DNA of 64,000 nt from Pelodera strongyloides (taxonomy: Eukaryota > Nematoda > Chromadorea > Rhabditida > Rhabditidae): the NCBI GenBank assembly GCA_036852015.1, contig JAANDG010000384.1:1-64000 (forward strand). Direction: 5' to 3'. Positions 1 through 11,000 of this stretch are shown here, piece after piece. The notes below the pieces were generated by a model, which had not been told where the DNA came from, did not search any database, and was given only the letters and a program-made list of their open reading frames with translations. The position numbers and the translations under genes were made by a program. Within the stretch, counting starts at the first letter, position 1, and the number at the start of each line of letters is the position of its first letter.

Positions 1-71
1 GGACTGTTTTCTACTGTGGCACACACTCAGTTGTAAATAAATGTATAAACACGAACATATATACATTCCAG

Positions 72-1319
72 ATCTTCGTTCATAAACCAAGGAGAGATTT
101 GCCTGTGCTCAAGTAGAATTTACGTGCAAAGCTCGATTTTCAACAAATTTATAAACGAGTTCATGAAGGAAACGTCAAAGGTTTGGCAATAGTTTCGCGT
201 TTGTCTCTAAGCTCTCTTTCTTCGCATCTTTGTTGTCCTCTGACGTCTTTCATTGGCATTAGATGTAATAATCCTTGTTAATTATAGGGAAATAAAAGAT
301 TCTTTCAGTTTACTGTTGGTGATCCCCGTGGAACGTCTACTTTGGGAGCCATGAATTCGGAGTTGCACTACAAAAAGGTCACTGAAGGATTTCCATTTTC
401 CTTTTCGAACCGAACATAAAGAAATGTTCGTTGAATGAGATGATTCTACTCTAGAACTGTTTAGGTAAGCAGCTACATTGACATTGCGAAGGAGGAAGGC
501 GGAAAAATTCATTGCGGAGGAGTACTGAAACTTGATGGAGAATGCAAAAACGTAAGTTTTGTTGACAATCTTTGGACTTATTACGAAATTAACCTCGAAA
601 TAAGGAAAACAATAATTGTAGTGTTGAAGCATGAACATGGAACATTTCAGGGGTTCTTCATTGCGCCAACCGTAGTTACTGGACTGACGGACGAGTCACG
701 CTGCGTTAAAGATGAGATCTTCGGGCCTGTCGTGGTTGTCATGCCCTTCGAGGAACAACAGGTGTGCTAGTTATCAAATACTGATCCGAGTTCTGTCTTC
801 TGGTTTCCACTTTTGGTTCCCACAGATGACCTTCCTTATTATATCAAGCTGCTGCTACTAGGCATTCTGCCCGGTCTCTTAACTGATGATAGCTGATATA
901 TTAGAGCCTGAGCCATGAACTTGCTCTTCAGGAAGTGATTGAACGCGCCAACGCGACCCCCTATGGTCTGAGTGCATGTGTTTGGTCGGAAAAGAACGAA
1001 CAACTACTTAACACGGCTAATTCTCTACGCGTAGGAACTGTCTGGTGCAACACGTGGCTGGTCAGTTATCTCCACTTTTTATGTACGTTTAGGGCGCTCT
1101 CTCGAGCGTACACTTTTAGTACGACAAAAGACTCGATTTCGGGTGCCAGGAACAAGTATGAACCTATATCGGAAACAACTAAACCAAAAACCCCTTTTGC
1201 AGACTCGAGACCTGAATATGCCCTTCGGTGGAACCAAACAATCTGGCCTGGGCCGTGAAGGAGCCCAAGACTCCCTACACTTCTTCACTGAGCCAAAGAC
1301 CGTCTGTATCAAGCTCTAA
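72..1319 (+). CDS. alh-9: Aldehyde dehydrogenase, ALDH8A1-like (3' part of gene)
   Basis: Six exons join in one frame: 72-180, 309-377, 465-551, 651-761, 932-1060 and 1203-1319 (TAA). The first visible exon begins one base before a codon, so the gene continues beyond the left edge. It encodes the C-terminal half of an NAD-dependent aldehyde dehydrogenase. The segment NQGEICLCSSR carries the catalytic cysteine; later exons carry the family signatures DEIFGPVV and LNMPFGGTKQSGLGREG and end in FFTEPKTVCIKL. The QGEIC context and the tail resemble ALDH8A1 (2-aminomuconic semialdehyde dehydrogenase of the kynurenine route) more than ALDH1, ALDH2 or ALDH9. The symbol is by analogy with the C. elegans ALDH8A1 homologue and is less certain than the family. 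Introns are short (about 90-170 bp) with gt donors and ag acceptors. No break or frameshift is seen. Confidence 0.9.
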
Positions 1320-2075
1320 TCAACGGAGTAACATCCAGTTTCGCCCAGCAGTATACAAACAATATACCCTGAATTTTATCAGAACTCGATAAAAAATTCT
1401 TATTATTAAACATCAGACATTTAACAATGAATAACACCAATACCAAAACAAACTGAGAATCAAAGTACCCGTATTACTTAAATGCACATTGTGTAAAGTG
1501 AAGTAAGTCAAGGCACGCTGAAATACACATACATTGGGTGAAAACGAATCAAGAGGAGGTATATATATGGAATTAATCAAAACTCCGATTCAATGTGGCA
1601 ACAAACAGGATTAGCTTAAAAATCTAATACACTTGCGAGCCTCAAAACAATCATATATTAAGAGGAATTGGAATTTGCCCAATAACTAAAGTCCACAACC
1701 AAACTAAAATGCACTAATAAAAATAATGAATTGTTACGGTGCACACTGAAGATGATGAAAACTGCACAAATAATGATGAAACAGACTTCGACATAACAAA
1801 TAAAAGTGAACAATTGCTAAACCTACATCTCCCTGTTAACGAACCGGTTGCTTTCTTGGAATCACCGTTGTGGAACTTTAAGCACTATTATCGTACCACT
1901 TCAGTGGAGCGCTTTCTTTACGGTCAGCGCCTTCGTCCTCATTAAACCTAAAGAAATAACTTTAACTACTTGTGACAAGTAAAATATGTAAAAGAGGTCA
2001 AGACAAGCCTTTGTATTTAGCAACACCACGTTTTATTCCAGGCAACGTGAAAAAGACCCAATAAATATGATAGAC
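1320..2075. other. Convergent intergenic spacer / 3' UTRs
   Basis: A+T-rich spacer between the ALDH stop and the stop of the minus-strand zinc-finger gene. AATAAA occurs on the plus strand at 1715-1720 and, read on the minus strand, at 2032-2037, 39 bases past the zinc-finger stop. The latter is a good polyadenylation signal for that gene. No further coding exon is convincing; the 68-codon ORF near 1739 has no splice or family support. Confidence 0.5.
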
Positions 2076-3777
2076 TCACGTATTGCCCTCGGTATGTTCG
2101 CGTCCGACCTTATGGATCAGCCAGTTGTCGTAATGATGGCTCTTGTCGCACTAAAAAAAGAATAGTTTATTTTGCCTGAAATCCAGGACCTTGCTACTAT
2201 AGCTTTCTCCGGAAAAAAAACACACAAAGAATTCGAAAAAACACAAAATACTATAATATATTGTATATAACACAGTAACGAATTCATAAAATAGCAATAT
2301 GCAAAGGATGCTCACCTCCTTTCCAAGCTGGCAATTTCCTTTGTTGAAATTGTAACACGACGGATGTCCTGCAGTCCACTTAATATGCAAGTAGTGGCAT
2401 TTGTCATCGAAACATCTTTGGTCCAGGTAGAATTGACAAATTGGAAGCTGATACTCCTTCAACTGATGTGTTGATCCACCAGGACGTGTTCTACACTTCC
2501 CGCGCAACATTCTGAAAGAGAGCAACTTGAAAAAAAGAAATACCCCCATTATTCTATTATACAACAACTCACAACATCACCGAGACAAAGTACTGTGCCA
2601 AAAGTTCACATTTGTTGACACTAAATTCTCCAATGGTTACCTGTCACAAATTTTGTGTTGGTATGGCTGCATGCCATCATGCTCAAAACGGCAGAGGACA
2701 CCGGCAGGACAATGACCCTTCAAGTGTTCGAAGCAAGCACGCGAGTTTGCTAAATATATTCATTTAGAATACTTGCTCATAATACAACTATATAGTGAAC
2801 AGTATATAAATAGAACATTGTGCAGTATTCTTAAGTACGAGTGAGAACTTACGATCAACGTTTTGTCCATTGATGCGAACCAATTTGAACTGGTTGGGTG
2901 GCGGAGTCGACGGCTTAGGAGATGACGTCTGAAGATAATCAGTGATCATAGCATAACTTCTGGACACTGATCTGTGGAACAAGCTGAAGGATTCAGCTCT
3001 CATCTGGAGTTTCAGCCTTCACAACAAGTAATCAGATAACAACTTGAAAACTCACACTTCTATCCAGTTTGTATGGGTTGTAGTACGGAGACGAACCATA
3101 CGGCACTCTAAACACAGAAATGAATGAACTAAAAACAAGCAACACAGTTTGTAAACCTTATAACAAATGTGTTCGTAACACATTTGTGCGTAATTGTACT
3201 AACATTTGTGATAACATTGATGTTTAATCAGGAACCGATTGGAAATAGTGGAGCAATGTAAAGAGTTGCTCGTTTCAAGACAAATCACTAAACCAAGCGT
3301 ACCTGTTCAAGTTGGCGGTCGAGTAGCTCTTTCGCATATCGAAGTTTCCCGTGTGCATTCCCGAATTCGGAGACATTGTCCGGTATTGTTCGCTTAGAAG
3401 TTCTGTGGAAGCGTACCTGAATTTTTCCAAACATCAAGATTTTAGATTCACGCACCTTATTTTATGCGACGCACATACCGAATATAATTACTAAAAACAT
3501 AAAAATAATAATAGGAAACATACATCCTGTTACGGAAGTTCGTTTTGCGACCAGGCGTCCACGTGTAGTTTGACGCACCTCGGCTGAAACTATTCATCAA
3601 AGGGCAGAATTCAATTGTTTATGAGGCAAACCGTCAAATAACTTATCAAACAGCACCGCCGACCTTCATTTAATTCACCAGAAGCATTTCATTATCATAA
3701 GCATTTAATAATCTGGAGAAACGAAATGTAATTAAAGCACAACCTTACCTCCAGGGCCTGCCAGTGGGAGTCGTCAT
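2076..3777 (-). CDS. CCCH zinc-finger protein, ZC3H3-like
   Basis: Eight minus-strand exons join in frame with consistent phases: 3777-3749, 3583-3524, 3416-3303, 3107-3056, 3003-2853, 2749-2641, 2511-2316 and 2150-2076 (TGA). They give a 261-residue protein. The N-terminal half is low-complexity and basic/aromatic (RGASNYTWTPGRKTNF, VPYGSSPYYNPYKLDR), then FKLVRINGQNVD. The C-terminal half holds CCCH fingers: ACFEHLKGHCPAGVLCRFEH (C-x7-C-x5-C-x3-H), a degenerate CDRMLRGKC finger, PICQFYLDQRCFDDKCHYLH (C-x7-C-x4-C-x3-H), and CYNFNKGNCQLGKECDKSH (C-x7-C-x5-C-x3-H). Finger order and spacing resemble ZC3H3/CPSF4-type RNA-binding proteins involved in mRNA 3'-end processing and polyadenylation; that role is inferred from the family. 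The chosen ATG lies 12 bases after a TTGCAG acceptor, suiting trans-splicing. It converges on the ALDH gene. Confidence 0.85.
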
Positions 3778-3912
3778 GTTGTTGTACCACTGCAAGTTAT
3801 TTAAAAGTATTAAGCTCAAGTTATATTGCAATAAATCGAGTTACGGCCTTTCGCATGCCTCAGACAAATTCTTGCAAAAATGTTTTCAGCACGAAGAAAT
3901 TTAATGGCTTAC

Positions 3913-3932
3913 CTGTAGTCAACATCGGTCAT
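3913..3932 (-). other. Possible alternative first exon of the ZC3H3-like gene
   Basis: A 20-nt stretch reads ATG ACC GAT GTT GAC TAC AG followed by a gtaagc donor. It ends in phase 2 and so splices in frame to the exon at 3583, replacing MTTPTGRPW with MTDVDY. It cannot join in frame to the 3777-3749 exon, so the two would be mutually exclusive first exons. No acceptor sits immediately upstream, which would fit a cap-proximal exon rather than a trans-spliced one. It could be chance. Confidence 0.35.
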
Positions 3933-4055
3933 TGGTATATTATTCATAAAGTGCTTTAATGAGATTACATATGCGTTGTTTTTTCAAAAATTTACTACAT
4001 AACAATCAACACCAACAAATAAGGGGAACAAGGCGCGTATATGAATCAAGACTAT

Positions 4056-4600
4056 GAAGTGAAATGCCAATCCAGCTTTGGACGAATGTTAAGTGAAATG
4101 CCAATCCAACTTTGGATGAACGTGAAGATTGGAACGTGTATTCGCAAAAAAAAATCTAATTTCGCTAAACGTCAAAAATGAGAATTCAATTGTTTTGAAT
4201 GAATAGTAATAAAATATATATATAAGTAAAGGCCTACATACACGTAGGTAAAGACATTATTTTGATCGTGCAGATAAAAAAGTACGCCAAAATACAAAAT
4301 GACCGTACTATCCAAAAGGAAAAACGGAATTCGTAGTAATCTGGAAAAATAACATACACTATTAACTAAGTGAAATGCCAATCCAACTTTGGATGAACGT
4401 GAAGATTGGAACGTCAATTCGCAAAAAAAATATATAATTTCGCTAAACGTCAAAAATGATCAATTGTTTAAAAATGTGAATGAATAGTAATAAAAATATT
4501 AAAGGCATTTGATCGCGCAGATAAAAAAAAGTACGCCAAAATACAAAATGATCGTACTATCCAATAGGTAAAACGGAATTCGTAGTAGCATGGAAAAGGC
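4056..4600. repeat. Local direct duplication upstream of the ZC3H3-like gene
   Basis: The block starting GTGAAATGCCAATCCAACTT occurs at about 4091 and again at about 4370, with a shorter copy at about 4058. It is followed each time by the same continuation (TTCGCTAAACGTCAAAAATG, then GTACGCCAAAATACAAAATG, then AACGGAATTCGTAGTA). Copy 1 spans about 4091-4350 and copy 2 about 4368-4600, roughly 90% alike by eye with small indels. No coding potential is seen. The rest of the 3933-5062 spacer holds only short ORFs without support. Confidence 0.8.
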
Positions 4601-5062
4601 ATAAAAGAAACGAAGGATTTCAAGCCACTTATGAAAGATATCCTGCATTTATCTGTAAACAGCTACTTTGTAATCACTTGCATATGTAGTGAAATGTGCA
4701 AATTAGTGAAACATGCTGCTGAAAATTTTCATTGACCTAAAGAGAGAATCTTGTTGAATCTACAAAAAACGTCTTTGTACAGGTGGATTCTAAATTGCGA
4801 AACGATTGCTTCAGTTTTCAAGTAGAAACATTTGAATTTCAATTGTCTGAGTATCCGTGCTTTTTTAGACGAGTAAAAAAAATGAATAAAAATATCAGGT
4901 GAGCCTTGGCCGGCAGAGGTCATTGCAGTCCCTCACTCTCCTGAAACATAAAAACGATGAGTGTCTACTTGCTTGAAGTGAAAAACTGCACTTCCCTTGC
5001 ATGAAAATTATTCTGCAAACGTATGATAGAAAACTATCAATTTTTTTATAGAAACCAACTAA

Positions 5063-8000
5063 CTAAAGGATTTCGTAGGTTAATCCATTCGCCTCCAAAT
5101 ACTTCAGGGTATGATTTTGCACATTGATCGACGAAGTGAGGCCCTGCTCTATACATTCATGCACAAGTTTTCGCTGGATCTCCTGAAGTGAATAAGTTAG
5201 AACGAAACATGTCAAAACGGAAGTGTTAAATATTCTCACGGCTATATTAAAAACAACAATCTAGACACTTTAACTTTGGAGATAGCTACCTGCTATTGTT
5301 GTTAACTTATTTCCACACCTTGTCTATGTGAACGAGTGCCGACAGAAAAAAAGAAAAAGAAAAAAAAAAACCTTGAATCTCTCTTTTGTGATGAAACCCT
5401 TCCGGTACGGAAACTGAAGTAGTGGTCCGATGTGTTTAACCAACGCCTTCTGCAAGTACGATATATAACTTGCATTTAATGTGAAAATTACATGCTGGAG
5501 GCAATAGTCATAAAAATAAATACCTTAAAACTATGATTTTCATCAAACTCCGTGAGTGGTGTGGCAGCCTCAAACTCCTGAATTGTGATGGGCTGAAACT
5601 CCGGCAAAACGTGTTGCTCCCTCATTGTTGCGATTCCTGAAATCAAGTGTTACCATTAGTTATCAAAACAAACAAGAACCCTAGCTGAATGGTAAGTACT
5701 ATGCATTCTCCATATCGGTTTTCCATTTTATTTTTTATTGAATAAGTCAACGTTTTGTAAAAACATACTCTCGAAAAGATCTGATCGTCTTTGCGGTGGC
5801 GAGGTTTCTGAAGCATCCTAAAATCACAGAACTTCGTTTATTGTAAATTCACGCAAATGTTTCACAAATACTACCCTATTCAACTGTTATGGGGTTTGCA
5901 AGTATGTCAGAATTTCCTTGCAAGTATTACAATTTTTTCCGTATTTTGGAACATACGAGCATATTTACAGGAAGTTTTAGCGGTCGGTAGCCGCCGGACC
6001 ATGTTTTCAAAAAAATTTCAAGAATGCACATGCACTGTGCATTCTCTCATCGTTTTGCGACGACACGGCGAATTTTCTAGTGCGGGTAGATTTCAAAACT
6101 TGCACACGATTTTGCGAATTAATACTTGAAAGAAAAAAACACAGTTTTGGCACACAATCAGAGTAGTGTAAATTCAAATCTACAAGTTCCAAGTCTACCT
6201 AGAAACAGCATATTTCTTGGGTTCTGCTGGACGGGGAACCCATGTTCACGCAGAAGGTGATGATTATGTTGTGAGATAATACATAACATAATACACTTTA
6301 CATTCACATTCCTCAATATATGTAAGGACACCTTACTATTAGAGCGATGCATCGGCTAAATTGCTGTCTACTGAGCTTTGTATAGATTGGTGAATTTCTG
6401 ACGAACAGAGGCTTGTTTCACTCTTAGTTGTTTGATTTTTTCATTTAATAATTTTCAGTCAAAACTGGGTACCGCACCGCAGGGGCATCATCAACAACAC
6501 GACATTGCGACATGCAGTTTGCAATGTATTTCCTAATTCGTTCCAGGACAATCTTTCGAAGATTCTGCGTTTTTGTACCGAACATAAAAGCAAAATAAAT
6601 AGATGTTAGGTATTGGCTGTGATGCTCAATTACTTACGAAAGAGGCAGAGGCACCAGTCGTCGCTTCTTTTCCATTCGAGATTTCACAGTTTGCAATAAG
6701 GAGACTGGGAGCTGGAATTTGGAGACAACATATTTCCGAATTAAAGAAATCCATCTAGCGAGTTATCACGTTTCATAAAGCTAAATGTATATGTCAAAGT
6801 CAAAGTACACGGGAAGAGAAGTAGGTAAGATTCTGCACGCAAGTTTCGCCTTATTGTTTGCAACTTCATCTTACTGCTACAACATACCTCGCTTCTGTTC
6901 ATCATTTAGCTCTGCAAGAACATCATCGGTTTGATCTCCAACTTTCTTCTCGGGCACAATATCTGCAAACGTTGATGTTGCCATATTTTGATATTCATGC
7001 ATTCATGACAACTTGATTAATACCACATTGATAGAATTACGCACAATTAAAATGTCGGGCTTACAGTCACACAACATTTTCGTCTAATTGTTTGCAAGTT
7101 CATCTTACTGCTAAAACATACCCCGCCCCTGTTCATTTTGAACATCATCGGTTTGATCTCCAACTTTCTTCTCGGGCACAATATCTGCAAACGTTGATGT
7201 TGCCATATTTTGATATTCATGCATTCATGACAACTTGATTAATACCACATTGATAGAATTACGCACAATTAAAATGTCGGGCTTACAGTTACACAACATT
7301 TTCGTCTAATTGTTTGCAAGTTCATCTTACTGCTAAAACATACCCCGCCCCTGTTCATTTTGGACATCATCGGTTTGATCTCCAACTTTCTTCTCGGGCA
7401 CAATATCTGCAAACGTTGATGTTGCCATATTTTGATATTCATGCATTCATGACAACTTGATTAATACCACATTGATAGAATTACGCACAATTAAAATGTC
7501 GGGCTTACAGTTACACAACATTTTCGTCTAATTGTTTGCAAGTTCATCTTACTGCTAAAACATACCCCGCCCCTGTTCATTTTGGACATCATCGGTTTGA
7601 TCTCCAACTTTCTTCTCGGGCACAATATCTGCAAACGTTGATGTTGCCATATTTTGATATTCATGCATTCATGACAACTTGATTAATACCACATTGATAG
7701 AATTACGCACAATTAAAATGTCGGGCTTACAGTCACACAACATTTTCGTCTAATTGTTTGCAAGTTCATCTTACTGCTAAAACATACCCCGCCCCTGTTC
7801 ATTTTGAACATCATCGGTTTGATCTCCAACTTTCTTCTCGGGCACAATATCTGCAAACGTTGATGTTGCCATATTTTGATATTCTGCATTCATGACAACT
7901 TGATTAATAGCACATTGATAGAATTACGCACAATTAAAATGTCGGGCTTACAGTCACACAACATTTTCGTCTAATTTTTTGCAAGTTCATCTTACTGCTA

Positions 8001-11000
8001 AAACATACCCCGCCCCTGTTCATTTTGGACATCATCGGTTTGATCTCCAACCTTCTTCTCGGGCACAATATCTGCAAACGTTGATGTTGCCATATTTTGA
8101 TATTCATGCATTCATGACAACTTGATTAATACCACATTGATAGAATTACGCACAATTAAAATGTCGGGCTTACAGTCACACAACATTTTCGTCTAATTGT
8201 TTGCAAGTTCATCTTACTGCAAAACATACCCCGCCCCTGTTCATTTTGGATCATCGGTTTGATCTCCAACTTTCTCGGACAATATCTGCAAACGTTGATG
8301 TTGCCATATTTTGATATTCATGCATTCATGACAACTTGATTAATACCACATTGATAAATTACGCACAATTAAAATGTCGGGCTTACAGTCACACAACATT
8401 TCGTCTAATTGTTTGCAAGTTCATCTTACTGCTAAAACATACCCCGCCCCTGTTCATTTTGAACATCATCGGTTTGATCTCCAACTTTCTTCTCGGGCAC
8501 AATATCTGCAAACGTTGATGTTGCATATTTTGATATTCATGCATTCATGACAACTTGATCAATACCACATTGATAGAATTACGCACAATTAAAATGCGGG
8601 CTTACAGTCACACAACATTTTCGTCTAATTGTTTGCAAGTTCATCTTACTGCTAAAACATACCCCGCCCCTGTTCATTTTGAACACATCGGTTTGATCTC
8701 CAACTTTCTTCTCGGGCACAATATCGCAAACGTTGATGTTGCCATATTTGATATTCATGCATTCATGACAACTTGATTAATACCACATTGATAGAATTAC
8801 GCACAATTAAAATGTGGGCTTACAGTCACACAACATTTTCGTCTAATTGTTTGCAAGTTCATCTTACTGCTAAAACATACCCCGCCCCTGTTCATTTTGA
8901 CATCATCGGTTTTATCTCAACTTTCTTCTCGGGCACAATATCTGCAAACGTTGATGTTGCCATATTTTGATATTCATGCATTCATGACAACTTGATTAAT
9001 ACCACATTGATAGAATCACGCACAATTAAAATGTCGGGCTTACAGTCACACAACACTTTCGTCTAATTGTTTGCAATTTCATCTTACTGCTAAAACATAC
9101 CCCGCCCCTGTTCATTTTGACATCATCGGTTTGCTCCAACTTTCTTCTCGGGCACAATATCTGCAAACGTTGATGTTGCCATATTTTGATATTCATGCAT
9201 TCATGACAACTTGATCTACACAGTTGATAGCTAATACCCCGCCCCTGTTCACGCACAATTAAGATGTTAAAATCGGGCTTACAACATTTCGTCTAATTGT
9301 TTGCAAGTTCATCTTACTGCTAAAACATACCCCGCCCCTGTTCATTTTGAACATCATCGGTTTGATCTCCAACTTTCTTCTCGGGCACAATATCTGCAAA
9401 CGTTGATGTTGCCATATTTTGATATTCATGCATTCATGACAACTTGATTAATAGCACATTGATAGAATTACGCACAATTAAAATGTCGGGCTTACAGTCA
9501 CACAACATTTTCGTCTAATTGTTTGCAAGTTCATCTTACTGCTAAAACATACCCCGCCCCTGTTCATTTTGACATCATCGGTTTGATCTCCAACTTTCTT
9601 CTCGGGCACAATATCTGCAAACGTTGATGTTGCCATATTTTGATATTCATGCATTCATGACAACTTGATTAATAGCACATTGATAGAATTACGCACAATT
9701 AAAATGTCGGGTTACACAACATCGTCTGTTTGCAAGTCATCTTACTGCTAAAACATACCCCGCCCTGTTCATTTTGGACATCATCGGTTTGATCTCCAAC
9801 TTTCTTCTCGGGCACAATATCTGCAAACGTTGATGTTGCCATATTTTGATATTCATGCATTCATGACAACTTGATTAATACCACATTGATAGAATTACGC
9901 ACAATTAAAATGTCGGGCTTACAGTCACACACCATTTTCGTCTAATTGTTTGCAAGTTCATCTTAATGCTAAAACATACCCCGCCCCTGTTCATTTTGGA
10001 CATCATCGGTTTGATCTCCAACTTTCTTCTCGGGCACAATATCTGCAAACGTTGATGTTGCCATATTTTGATATTCATGCATTCATGACAACTTGATTAA
10101 TACCACATTGATAGAATTACGCACAATTAAAATGTCGGGCTTACAGTCACACAACATTTTCGTCTAATTGTTTGCAAGTTCATCTTACTGCTAAAACATA
10201 CCCCGCCCCCGTTCATTTTGAACATCATCGGTTTGATCTCCAACTTTCTTCTCGGGCACAATATCTGCAAACGTTGATGTTGCCATATTTTGATATTCAT
10301 GCATTCATGACAACTTGATTAATACCACATTGATAGAATTACGCACAATTAAAATGTCGGGCTTACAGTCACACAACATTTTCGTCTAATTGTTTGCAAG
10401 TTCATCTTACTGCTAAAACATACCCCGCCCCTGTTCATTTTGAACATCATCGGTTTGATCTCCAACTTTCTTCTCGGGCACAATATCTGCAAACGTTGAT
10501 GTTGCCATATTTTGATATTCATGCATTCATGACAACTTGATTAATACCACATTGATAGAATTACGCACAATTAAAATGTCGGGCTTACAGTCACACAACA
10601 TTTTCGTCTAATTGTTTGCAAGTTCATCTTACTGCTAAAACATACCCCGCCCCTGTTCATTTTGGACATCATCGGTTTGATCTCCAACTTTCTTCTCGGG
10701 CACAATATCTGCAAACGTTGATGTTGCCATATTTTGATATTCATGCATTCATGACAACTTGATTAATACCACATTGATAGAATTACGCACAATTAAAATG
10801 TTTACAGTCAAACAACATGTTCGTCTAATTGTTTGCATTCATCTTACTGCTAAAACATTCCCCGCCCCTGTTCATTTTGAACATCATCGGTTTGATCTCC
10901 AACTTTCTTCTCGGGCACAATATCTGCAAACGTTGATGTTGCCATATTTTGATATTCATGCATTCATGACAACTTGAAATACCACATTGATAGAATTACG

